Positions 54,901 to 63,599 of a DNA stretch of 64,000 nucleotides are shown here, in pieces; position 1 is the first letter of the stretch, and every line of letters begins with the position of its first letter. The translations under genes and the position numbers were made by a program. Source of the DNA: Bradyrhizobium sp. (GTDB lineage Bacteria; Pseudomonadota; Alphaproteobacteria; Rhizobiales; Xanthobacteraceae); contig NZ_SSNA01000122.1 of NCBI RefSeq assembly GCF_004799445.1, positions 17,366-81,365 of the forward strand. The letters run 5' to 3'. The notes under the pieces were generated by a model. It saw nothing but the letters and a program-made list of their open reading frames with translations, was not told the origin of the DNA and did no database searches.

Positions 54901-55167
54901 TCAGGCGACAGTTTCGAGCGCCAACACGCCATGGACGTGCTGATGCGCAGCGGTCTGGCTGTGCGGGCAGCCGGAGCAGCAAGCCTCGGCGCAAGCGCCC
55001 AGAGCCTCGTCAATGATGGTCTTGATGGTGCGCGCGCATCGGCCGCATTCGGCGCTGCAACCGAGGCAGCCATAGATCTGCTTGGCACTACGGGGAAGGT
55101 CTTGCGCTGACTCGACGGCACTGCGGACATCGTGGTCGCTGAGGACGTTGCAGGAACAGACAATCAT
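54901..55167 (-). CDS. bfd: Bacterioferritin-associated ferredoxin
   Basis: 88 residues. The 2Fe-2S Cys ligands are C4, C6 (VCSC) and C41, C44 (ECGRC), as in E. coli Bfd. It donates electrons to bacterioferritin to release Fe2+. Extra cysteines at 34 and 37 and a Cys/His-rich C-terminus (CAEACCSGCPHSQTAAHQHVH) exceed the classic length and could bind another metal. It is upstream of bfr, same strand. Confidence 0.9.
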   Translation of the reverse strand: MIVCSCNVLSDHDVRSAVESAQDLPRSAKQIYGCLGCSAECGRCARTIKTIIDEALGACAEACCSGCPHSQTAAHQHVHGVLALETVA

Positions 55168-55244
55168 TTAACGGAAAAACCCTTGGGTGATGCGGAGCCA
55201 TCGATACTTAAGACCGCGGCGGGAGGCAAAAGGAAAAACCCTGT

Positions 55245-55261
55245 TTTGAAGTGATTCCAAA
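55245..55261 (-). promoter_or_regulatory. Candidate ICE/Irr-like box upstream of bfd
   Basis: On the minus strand TTTGGAATCACTTCAAA is a 17-bp imperfect palindrome resembling the iron control element to which Irr binds in Bradyrhizobium. It lies 78 bp upstream of bfd. The match is partial (5 of 7 paired positions), so this is a candidate only. Confidence 0.35.
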
Positions 55262-55697
55262 CTGATCCCGAAGCACCCTGGAATGAATCTAAAAGCCGTT
55301 GTTGCGGCAGATCAAAGTCCCGATCCTTTTCGCGGCCGGGCGACATCAATCACCTCCGCCGCTGCCTCGCCCGCTGTAGCTCCGCCCCGAATGGCCCGAG
55401 CTATCGGATGCGGCATTGCCGATGTCGATCCAGTTGAGAGAATGGCTTCCGCCATCTTCGCCGGAATAACTGCCGCGGCCCGCCGACGGTCGCCGATTGG
55501 TCCGGCGGTCCGGCATTGGCGTCACCAACACTTGGCACCGCCGGCGGCGAGTTTTTGCGTCGCAAAAACGCCCAATTTCGTCAAGATTGGTCGCCAAATA
55601 TGGCCACCCCGTTCATTGATCATTCAAGTGAAATGTGGAACTTTTACCGCTGCAGACCGCTTTATCCGCTGTCTTGCTCAATTAGAAAGGTAACGCC
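55262..55697. other. Gene-poor stretch between bfd and the exported Gly-rich genes
   Basis: About 435 bp without a convincing gene. One minus-strand frame at 55346-55597 (TTG start) ends in a Ser/Gly-rich tail (SYSGRGSGGGD), a pattern often seen at the end of exported proteins; it could be a gene remnant, but there is no ribosome site. The stretch near 55600-55697 is AT-rich and is likely the promoter of the next gene. Confidence 0.4.
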
Positions 55698-56006
55698 ATG
55701 AGGAAAACATTGATGGCACTGGCCGCCATCGCCACCCTGGCCGTTTCGGCCGTGGCGGCCCCTGCGCCCGCCCATGCCCAACGCGGTCTTGGCGCGGCTG
55801 TCGCCGGCGGACTGATCGGCGGCGCCATCGTCGGCGGCGCGATTGCGGCCAGTCCCTATGGATACGGACCCGGCTATTACGGGCCCGGTTACGGATATTA
55901 CGGCGGCCCGGCCTATGTCGCTGGTGGACCAGGCTGCTACTGGCAGCGTCAGCGCTTCTGGGATGGTTATGGCTGGCGTATCCGCCGCGTGCAGGTTTGC
56001 GACTGA
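55698..56006 (+). CDS. Exported Gly/Tyr-rich protein, paralogue of 56244-56525
   Basis: 102 residues; signal peptide to about 27 (APAHAQ), then RGLGAAVAGGLIGGAIVGGA, a Gly-rich segment that could span a membrane, a Gly/Tyr/Pro repeat (YGPGYYGPGYGYYGG) and a C-terminal CYWQRQRFWDGYGWRIRRVQ with two Cys. AGGTAACGCC precedes ATG. The C-terminus is shared with the next gene; function unknown. Confidence 0.8.
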   Translation: MRKTLMALAAIATLAVSAVAAPAPAHAQRGLGAAVAGGLIGGAIVGGAIAASPYGYGPGYYGPGYGYYGGPAYVAGGPGCYWQRQRFWDGYGWRIRRVQVCD

Positions 56007-56041
56007 CATCCGTTCATCTTGATTAAAACAAACCAGCTACC

Positions 56042-56117
56042 CCGAAAACCGTTTGTTTTCGGAAATGCCTTGGGGTATTGGCCTGAAAAAACCGTCTTTC
56101 AGGCCAATGCCTTGGGG
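56042..56117. repeat. Two hairpins each followed by ATGCCTTGGGG
   Basis: Hairpin 1 (ccgaaaac/gttttcgg, 56042-56062) and hairpin 2 (attggcctgaaa/tttcaggccaat, 56077-56108) are each followed by the same 11 bases, at 56065-56075 and 56107-56117. The first could end transcription of the upstream gene, although the T-run is short. Confidence 0.55.
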
Positions 56118-56243
56118 AGCGTTTACTTTGGATTGACCATTGTGCGCTTTTTAGCGACAGGGTGAAAATTCGAGTTCGGCGTGTGAGTCATCTTAACCCC
56201 GGCGCTGACTGAGGGCGCCATCATCTCCAGGAGAGCCCACAAT

Positions 56244-56525
56244 ATGAGGAAGACATTTGCTGCCTTGGTCGCGGTTGCAACGATCGCCGTTGCGCTGGCC
56301 TCGACTCCCGCCAGCGCTCAGCGCGGCCTCGGTGCCGCCGTGGCTGGCGGCATCATCGGCGGCGCGATCGTCGGCGGAGCCATCGCCGCCAGCCCGCCGC
56401 CGCCCCCGCCGGGCTACTATGCCGGCGGTCCGGTCTACGTGGAAGAGGCGCCCTGCCGCTGGGTTCGCGAGCGTTACTGGGACGGTTACGACTGGCGCTT
56501 CCGCCGCATCCAAGTCTGCAATTGA
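56244..56525 (+). CDS. Exported Gly-rich protein, paralogue of 55698-56006
   Basis: 93 residues; signal peptide to about 24 (STPASAQ), then RGLGAAVAGGIIGGAIVGGA and a Pro-rich stretch, ending CRWVRERYWDGYDWRFRRIQ with matching Cys. Nearly identical start after the signal peptide marks a tandem duplication, followed by divergence in the middle (Tyr-Gly replaced by Pro). AGGAGAGCCCAC precedes ATG. Followed by a terminator. Confidence 0.82.
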   Translation: MRKTFAALVAVATIAVALASTPASAQRGLGAAVAGGIIGGAIVGGAIAASPPPPPPGYYAGGPVYVEEAPCRWVRERYWDGYDWRFRRIQVCN

Positions 56526-56563
56526 TCTGAGCGGACCGGCGCTGAATTCAGCGCCTTGATTTC

Positions 56564-56596
56564 AAAACCCGGCCGATGCTTCGGCCGGGTTTTTTC
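56564..56596. terminator. Bidirectional rho-independent terminator
   Basis: AAAACCCGGCCGA with TCGGCCGGGTTTT (13-bp perfect stem, 4-nt loop), followed by further T. It separates the exported Gly-rich gene from the convergent mltB gene and can serve both. Confidence 0.88.
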
Positions 56597-56623
56597 TGTT
56601 CTCATCCTGAACATTGCTTCTCA

Positions 56624-57859
56624 TCAGCGCGCAGCAGCGATCGAACGCAGCACGGCTTCGCTCGGCCAGCAATCCACCTTGAGGCCGGCCTTCTTCTGAT
56701 AGGCGCCGAGCGCCGCGCGGGTCTTCATTCCCGCCTTGCCGTCGACCTTGTCGGCATAGAGACCGATGCGCGTGAGGTGACGCTGCATGGCCTCGACGTC
56801 GGCGGTGCGCAACTGGGTCGACGCCGACCACGGCGTCGCGAAGGCCTGTGGGCTCACCATGCGGTCGCTGAGATGGCCGACGAACAGCACGTACAAGTCC
56901 GAAAAATTGTATTCCTTGATCACGAAATAATTCCTGGTGCTCAGGAACGCCGGGCCGTAGATGCCTTCCGGCTGCAACAGCGAGGCCGGCTGCGCCTGCT
57001 CGGCCGCGCTCAGCTTTTGTCCGCGCACCGGCGTAAAACCGTCGTGCAACCATTCGCCGATCGGCTTTGTCACCTCCGGCACGCCCATCGTGCAATCGAC
57101 ATTGGCGGGCGGGCGCACCTCGTAGGCCCAGCGCAAGCCCGGCTGCCAGCCCTTATTGACGAGCTGCTGCGCGGCCGAAGCCAGCGCGTCCGGCACCGAA
57201 TGCCAGATGTCCTTGCGGCCGTCGCCGTCAAAATCCACCGCATGCTTGTAGAATTCCGACGGCAGGAATTGCGTCAGGCCCGTGGCGCCCGCCCACGACG
57301 CGCGCATGTCCTTGCGCGTCACCTCGCCGTCATTGATCAGCTTGAGCGCCAGAATGAACTCGGTGCGATACTGCTCCTTGCGGCGGCCGACATAGGCCTG
57401 CGTCGCCAGCACCCGCAGCCCGTCGTAAGGCAGCGTGTAGCGGCCAAAGTCGGTTTCGCGGCCCCAGATCGCGAGCACGATTGGAGCCGGCACGCCGAAG
57501 CGTTGCTCGATCCCGGTGAGCGCCGGGCGATACTTCGCCATCAGCCGCTGCCCTTCCTCGGCAAGCCTGGCGATGCTGGCTTCCTTCAAATAATCGGCCG
57601 GCACCTGCACAAACTCGGCCTGCGACGGCGCGCCGGTGGCGGGGCGCCCCGGCAAGATCAGGTCGGGCAATTTGTAGTCCGGCTCGAGGCCGCGCGTTTC
57701 GGCGTCGAAGCTGGCGCGCGAGACACCTTCGGCCTGCGCCTCCGGCCACAGCGAGGCAATGAACGCCGTGAAGCCGGCGTCGGATGCGGCGGCGACGCCG
57801 TGCATGGCGATCGCTTGCAGGACGATCGCAACCGCCGTGATTTTCGCTTTAAACGACAT
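56624..57859 (-). CDS. mltB: Lytic murein transglycosylase B (MltB family)
   Basis: 411 residues. Signal sequence (AVAIVLQAIAMHGVAAAS), then the transglycosylase domain with catalytic Glu in LAIWGRETDFGRY and the TQFLPSEFYK and DFDGDGRKDIWHS segments (SLT_2 type). A C-terminal peptidoglycan-binding domain (about 350-410: MQRHLTRIGLYADKVDGKAG) follows. It cuts glycan strands in the periplasm. ATG 57859 is chosen over 57865 because GGGAG lies 6 nt before it and only 1 nt before the earlier one. Confidence 0.9.
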   Translation of the reverse strand: MSFKAKITAVAIVLQAIAMHGVAAASDAGFTAFIASLWPEAQAEGVSRASFDAETRGLEPDYKLPDLILPGRPATGAPSQAEFVQVPADYLKEASIARLAEEGQRLMAKYRPALTGIEQRFGVPAPIVLAIWGRETDFGRYTLPYDGLRVLATQAYVGRRKEQYRTEFILALKLINDGEVTRKDMRASWAGATGLTQFLPSEFYKHAVDFDGDGRKDIWHSVPDALASAAQQLVNKGWQPGLRWAYEVRPPANVDCTMGVPEVTKPIGEWLHDGFTPVRGQKLSAAEQAQPASLLQPEGIYGPAFLSTRNYFVIKEYNFSDLYVLFVGHLSDRMVSPQAFATPWSASTQLRTADVEAMQRHLTRIGLYADKVDGKAGMKTRAALGAYQKKAGLKVDCWPSEAVLRSIAAAR

Positions 57860-57970
57860 ATCCATCTCCCGGCATGCTGGTATATCGTCCCGGCGGCAAA
57901 CTGCGAAGGCCAATGCCGGGCTCGTGACGATGCCCCGCCTTGGCCGGTGCCGGTCGTGGAGCGTTTGAGG

Positions 57971-58189
57971 ATGATGCTTGTCGTGTTCGCGACCCTGTCA
58001 CTTGCGCTTCTCGCCGCCTATTGCGGGCCGCGGTGGCTCGCCGTTGCGGCGATGCTGGCGTGCGTGGCCCTGTCGATCGGACTGTTCCTGTTTGAAATAT
58101 ACAGCCCGGAATATGGCTTCCGCATGCCGTGGCTGCAGGTCGAGCTCGATGCGGTCCCGCAGGTCTGGTCGCGCGGAGACCCCGCATGA
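57971..58189 (+). CDS. Small two-helix membrane protein upstream of dsbB
   Basis: 72 residues from ATG 57971 (GGAG 9 nt upstream). Two hydrophobic helices (about 2-19 and 24-45), then IYSPEYGFRMPWLQVELDAV, presumably periplasmic. Its stop overlaps the DsbB-like start (ATGA), so the two are translationally coupled; a helper of disulfide formation is conceivable but not shown. Family not recognised. Confidence 0.65.
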   Translation: MMLVVFATLSLALLAAYCGPRWLAVAAMLACVALSIGLFLFEIYSPEYGFRMPWLQVELDAVPQVWSRGDPA

Positions 58190-58764
58190 ACAGAACGACG
58201 GGCGCCCGCCTGCCCGCGACGCTCAACGATCTCTTCCAGCTTGCGATGATGCTGACGATGGCTGCCATTCTGACGGCGGCCATGGTTCTGCAATATGACG
58301 GCGGCGAGATCCCCTGCCCGTTGTGCCTGCTGCAACGCGTGGCGATGTTCGGCGTCTGCTTCGGCATTATCATGCACTTCCGCCACGGCTATTCCGCGCG
58401 CAACGACGGCGTCGGCATGCTGTTCGCGCTCTTGCTGATGATGGTCTCGGTGCGCCAGACCTTGCTCGATATCTATCCGAGGCCCGGCCACAGCTATATC
58501 GGCAGCGCGGTTCTTGGCTTGCACATGCCGGTGTGGTCGGTCGTGATCGCCATGGCGATCCTGGCTGCCTTCGCCATCAAATTTGCGATCCTCGGCGACG
58601 AGCATCTGCGCGACCGACCGCCGCCGGCCGCGCTCGGCCGCCTTGCAAAGCTCTTGAGCCTCTACGTGATCGCAATTGGCCTAATCAATTTTGGCTCGGT
58701 CATCCTTCAGTGCGGCGCCGACGCCTGCCATACATCGGGATACAGATTGCTGGGCGGTTTATAG
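58186..58764 (+). CDS. DsbB-like disulfide bond formation protein
   Basis: 192 residues with four membrane helices. The quinone-linked C-x-x-C is C44 and C47 (EIPCPLCLLQR), and a second, periplasmic Cys pair is in LQCGADACHTSGY near the C-terminus, not in a central loop as in E. coli DsbB. It re-oxidises a periplasmic thiol oxidase (DsbA type) with quinone as acceptor. The partner is not in the window. Confidence 0.82.
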   Translation: MNRTTGARLPATLNDLFQLAMMLTMAAILTAAMVLQYDGGEIPCPLCLLQRVAMFGVCFGIIMHFRHGYSARNDGVGMLFALLLMMVSVRQTLLDIYPRPGHSYIGSAVLGLHMPVWSVVIAMAILAAFAIKFAILGDEHLRDRPPPAALGRLAKLLSLYVIAIGLINFGSVILQCGADACHTSGYRLLGGL

Positions 58765-58802
58765 GACGGATCGACGATTGCGCCATCGAGCCGAGTTCTC
58801 CA

Positions 58803-60455
<1,653 letters not shown>

Positions 60456-60539
60456 CGCGATCCCTGAAAAACGAGAGGATTTAAGGAAATTTGGCTGGGG
60501 CTGATGTAGCGGCGCGGCCTCCAAAGGGCAACCGCAGCC

Positions 60540-60614
60540 AGTGTGGTAGCTCAGAAGTTCACTTCATTTTTCGCAGCGGGTTCTTCAAGTGAACTTCTGA
60601 GCCAAAACCACACT
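60540..60614. repeat. Long inverted repeat 1 (25-28 nt arms, 22-nt loop)
   Basis: Left arm 60540-60564 (AGTGTGGTAGCTCAGAAG...) pairs with 60587-60614 except for a small bulge (TTTG opposite A). Loop of 22 nt at 60565-60586. It lies in the 390-bp gap upstream of ettA. With the next element it forms a pair of equal design. Confidence 0.85.
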
Positions 60615-60630
60615 GAAATCATGGGTTTCC

Positions 60631-60704
60631 AGTGTCCCTTTCGAACCCGAAGTTCGCTGAGAGGTCGCCGCGAGTTCGGGCGAACTTCGGGTTCGGGGGA
60701 CACT
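60631..60704. repeat. Long inverted repeat 2 (25-27 nt arms, 22-nt loop)
   Basis: Left arm 60631-60657 (AGTGTCCCTTTCGAACC...) pairs with 60680-60704 except for a two-base bulge. Loop of 22 nt at 60658-60679. Arms begin AGTGT and end around GTTCGC, like inverted repeat 1. The rest of the gap up to 60849 holds no gene that I can support. Confidence 0.85.
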
Positions 60705-60849
60705 AGCCGTTTTCCATCTGTTCACCAGTAAGAACACGGATAGCGACAATTGAAACCTTCTTTTAACAACTCGCGCCCGAAACTACCCGTCAGCGCCCCA
60801 GAAAGCGCTCCGCGCGACAGAAGCCGCCGGAAAAAAGACAGGATTCGTC

Positions 60850-61056
60850 ATGGCGACCATCACCTCGGGCTCCCTCTCCTCCCCGACCCGCACCCGCGAC
60901 GGACGGTCGGGGCCCTTCGCCGAAATCCGCGCCTTTTGGCGGCAATTCTTCGCCAAAGCGTTCGACCCCTACCGGCCGGAGCTCTATTACATGCGCGGCC
61001 CCGGTCCCGCCTGCCGCGCCAAGCGCGCAGGATCGTCGCACAAACGCACCGGCTGA
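60850..61056 (+). CDS. Small hypothetical protein
   Basis: 68 residues. Ser/Thr-rich start, then FAEIRAFWRQFFAKAFDPYRPELYYMRGPGPACRAK and a basic tail (RAGSSHKRTG). No signal peptide or helix of membrane type. ACAGGA lies 7-8 nt before ATG. The aromatic-rich centre looks non-random, yet I know no family. Confidence 0.5.
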   Translation: MATITSGSLSSPTRTRDGRSGPFAEIRAFWRQFFAKAFDPYRPELYYMRGPGPACRAKRAGSSHKRTG

Positions 61057-61235
61057 CCATACCCTTACATTTTTTGCCGGCTTGCGAATCACTGAGGTCT
61101 GCAGGCCGCAAAGACGCCCGCCCGTATTTTTGATGGTCCAGGCGCTTGCGTGGGAAAGCGCGGCGCGCGACCATGGCGCGTTTTCAAAGGCGGCGCGCCC
61201 CAGGCGCCGTCATCATCGCCATGAACGGACCCCCC

Positions 61236-62195
61236 ATGACGCGGCTGCGCTGTGCAATTCTCGATGACTATCTCAATCTGGCCTTATCGGTCGCGGACTG
61301 GTCGAAGATCAAGGACCGGGTCGATGTCACTGTCTTCAACCAGCCGTTTGCTTCTCCCGAGGCAGCCGGGAGCGCGCTGAAGGATTTCGAGATCATCTGC
61401 GCGATGCGCGAGCGCACGCCGTTCCCGCGCGCGATGTTTGCCGCCTTGCCCAACCTGAAACTCCTGATCACCTCGGGAATGCGCAATAATTCGATCGATA
61501 TGGAGGCCGCCAAGGAGAAGCAGGTGGTGCTGTGCGGGACGCAATGGCCCCGCGATCCCACCGCGCCGCTGACGATGGGCCTGATCCTGGAGCTGACCCG
61601 CAATATCGGCCGCGAGAACGCCCGCATGCATGCCGGCGAACCCTTACAGAAATTCGTCGGCATCGAGATCGAGGGCAAGACGCTGGGGGTGGTCGGGCTC
61701 GGCAAGTTAGGGGCCAAGGTGTCGGGGCTGGCGAAGGCGTTCGGCATGAACGTGATCGCCTGGAGCCCGAACCTGACGCCGGAGCGATGCAAGGAAGTCG
61801 GCGTCGGCTACGCCACCAAGGAAGAATTATTCTCGACCGCCGACATGATTACCATTCATGTGGTGCTGAGCCAGCGCTCGCGGGGCCTGGTCGGAGCAGC
61901 CGATCTCGCCCGCATGAAGCCGACCAGCTATCTCGTCAACACGGCGCGTGGGCCGATCGTCGATGAAGCGGCACTTCTGGAAACCCTGAAAGCGCGCAAG
62001 ATCGCCGGCGCGGCGGTGGACGTGTTCTCGGTCGAGCCGCTTCCGGTCGACCATCCCTTCCGCAAGCTCGACAACCTCGTAGTGACGCCGCATCTCGGCT
62101 ACGTCACGCGGGAAACCTTTGTCGCCCATTACAGCCAGATGGTCGAAGGCATCGACGGCTGGTTCAAGGGCGAGCCGGTGCGAAGGTTGGCGTAA
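61236..62195 (+). CDS. D-2-hydroxyacid dehydrogenase family protein
   Basis: 319 residues from ATG 61236 (ATG 61221 also possible). The NAD-binding motif LGVVGLGKLGAKVSGLAKAFGM is at about 147-168, ARGPIVDEAAL follows, and catalytic Arg, Glu and His lie in NTARGP, VFSVEPLP and VTPHLGYVT. The family reduces 2-keto acids with NAD(P)H; this subgroup is often called phosphoglycerate dehydrogenase-like. Substrate unknown. It is isolated, with no operon partner. Confidence 0.88.
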   Translation: MTRLRCAILDDYLNLALSVADWSKIKDRVDVTVFNQPFASPEAAGSALKDFEIICAMRERTPFPRAMFAALPNLKLLITSGMRNNSIDMEAAKEKQVVLCGTQWPRDPTAPLTMGLILELTRNIGRENARMHAGEPLQKFVGIEIEGKTLGVVGLGKLGAKVSGLAKAFGMNVIAWSPNLTPERCKEVGVGYATKEELFSTADMITIHVVLSQRSRGLVGAADLARMKPTSYLVNTARGPIVDEAALLETLKARKIAGAAVDVFSVEPLPVDHPFRKLDNLVVTPHLGYVTRETFVAHYSQMVEGIDGWFKGEPVRRLA

Positions 62196-62276
62196 GAAGA
62201 AAGGTTCAACCGGGCCTTACCGCTCGCGGCAACGCTCCTGGCGCGCCGGCCAGCAGATTGAGCGCTGCCCGAGATA

Positions 62277-62927
62277 TCACGCGGTCTTTGGTGTGAACTT
62301 CTTTACACTGAGCGACAACGTCTTCCCGGGGGCCGGGAATGTCACCTTCCCGTTCAATCCATCGGTGACCGAGAGCAACACCTTGCCGAAGATGACAGCA
62401 TTGTTGACGACGTCGCCGACACCCTGCCCGCTCTGCCCATCGATGGTATATCTGACCTGCGCATCCCGCCCATTGATCGAGAGGACCTGGAAGGAGGCGG
62501 TCTGCTTGTCCGTACTGCCGATCCAGCTGCCGATCAGCGGGTTCTGGTCCGTGGCAGGGGCGGCGGCCTTGTTGAGACTAGCGTCCTGTTTCGCCGTCCC
62601 GAATGAAAACTCCAGCGCGGCCTTCTTTCCATCACGGGTCGCGATCGAGACATTGCCGAAAGTGATGAAGTTCTGATCGACGGTGGCGGTGCCTCTCTCC
62701 GTATGCCCGTTATGAGTATACTCGATCTGCGCCGTGCTACCGGAGATGCTCACGACCTTGAATTCGACGGCTTGATGGTTGTTCGAGAATGAGCCTTTCC
62801 AGTCGCCCAGCAGATTACTCTGGTGATAGAGCTTCTCGTTCACGGGCGAAATTCGGCTAGCGCCCTGGGTCGCAGCGATTGCACTCACCGCCAGCTCCTT
62901 CCGGCCCCACGAGATACGGGCAACCAT
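62277..62927 (-). CDS. Unknown protein with an internal domain duplication
   Basis: 216 residues from ATG 62927 (a TTG at 62957 is possible). Two copies of a beta-rich unit are visible: LLGDWKGSFSNNHQAVEFKV..STAQIEYTHNG and LIGSWIGSTDKQTASFQVLS..RDAQVRYTIDG, each continuing to an FGNVSIATRDG / FGKVLLSVTDG strand. GC is lower than the surroundings. The short N-terminus is weakly hydrophobic; export is uncertain. I do not know the family; the unit may be a small lipocalin-like or carbohydrate-binding sheet. Confidence 0.6.
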   Translation of the reverse strand: MVARISWGRKELAVSAIAATQGASRISPVNEKLYHQSNLLGDWKGSFSNNHQAVEFKVVSISGSTAQIEYTHNGHTERGTATVDQNFITFGNVSIATRDGKKAALEFSFGTAKQDASLNKAAAPATDQNPLIGSWIGSTDKQTASFQVLSINGRDAQVRYTIDGQSGQGVGDVVNNAVIFGKVLLSVTDGLNGKVTFPAPGKTLSLSVKKFTPKTA

Positions 62928-63065
62928 CGTTCCGCGATCTACGGAAAGTCCAGACAATCCGACTTTTATGAACGAACGGTTAATCGCGTCTCACCGAACG
63001 AGATCAAGGCGATTGCGCACTGGAACTCGTGTGGGTCGAACAGGTCCGCAACTCGACGCGTCGAG

Positions 63066-63461
63066 TTAGTCGGTCGTGGGTAAATCGATTGCGTCCGACA
63101 GCCAGGATGCACGCGAACTCCAGCATGATTCGACGCTGGGCGATGCGCCTGGGTCATCCATGAGAGAGCCCGCGGGAATGATGACTTCCCGGCCGCTGCG
63201 GGTGCTGTGCGGGAGCGGTGAGCCGCATAGGCTGCAAAAGGAAGTTGAAAAGCTCCGCGCCTCCGGCAGATCGAAGCGAACGACAAGCTCCGAACCGCAG
63301 GTCCAGCGAAATGCGGCTGGGAGAACGTATGCATTGGCAGCGAAAGCACTGCCCGTCGCCCTCCGGCAGCGTGAGCAGTGGCACTTCACGAACTTGATGA
63401 ACGGAAGATCAACTTCGAAACCGACCGATTGGCAGAGGCACCCACCGCGCACCACCGTCAT
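63066..63461 (-). CDS. GFA family (glutathione-dependent formaldehyde-activating / CENP-V fold) protein
   Basis: 131 residues from ATG 63461 (AGGGAAG upstream). GGCLCQSVGF, KCHCSRCRRATGSAF and SFCSLCGSPLPH supply the Cys ligands of the two zinc sites typical of the family. Originally described as glutathione/formaldehyde enzymes, most members are functionally unassigned. The gene is transcribed alone. Confidence 0.85.
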   Translation of the reverse strand: MTVVRGGCLCQSVGFEVDLPFIKFVKCHCSRCRRATGSAFAANAYVLPAAFRWTCGSELVVRFDLPEARSFSTSFCSLCGSPLPHSTRSGREVIIPAGSLMDDPGASPSVESCWSSRASWLSDAIDLPTTD

Positions 63462-63540
63462 TTGACTTCCCTGATTATCCGACGCTCGATCCCTGATGCG
63501 GGACTCGCAACGACGTGAGACGACTACCCTGCCAAACAAT

Positions 63541-63582
63541 CATCCTTCGAGGCGCGCACTGGCTCGCGCCTCAGGACGACGT
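63541..63582. repeat. Partial repeat, family C, copy 3
   Basis: About 42 bp: catccttcgaggcgcg and gcgcctcaggacgac, the right half of the family C element seen at 37408-37514. Confidence 0.7.
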
Positions 63583-63599
63583 CGGAATCCGCAGCCGAT

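Noticed and set aside
55346..55597. Small minus-strand gene ending in a Ser/Gly-rich tail
   Set aside because: TTG start without ribosome site and atypical composition; kept only as a note in the intergenic entry.
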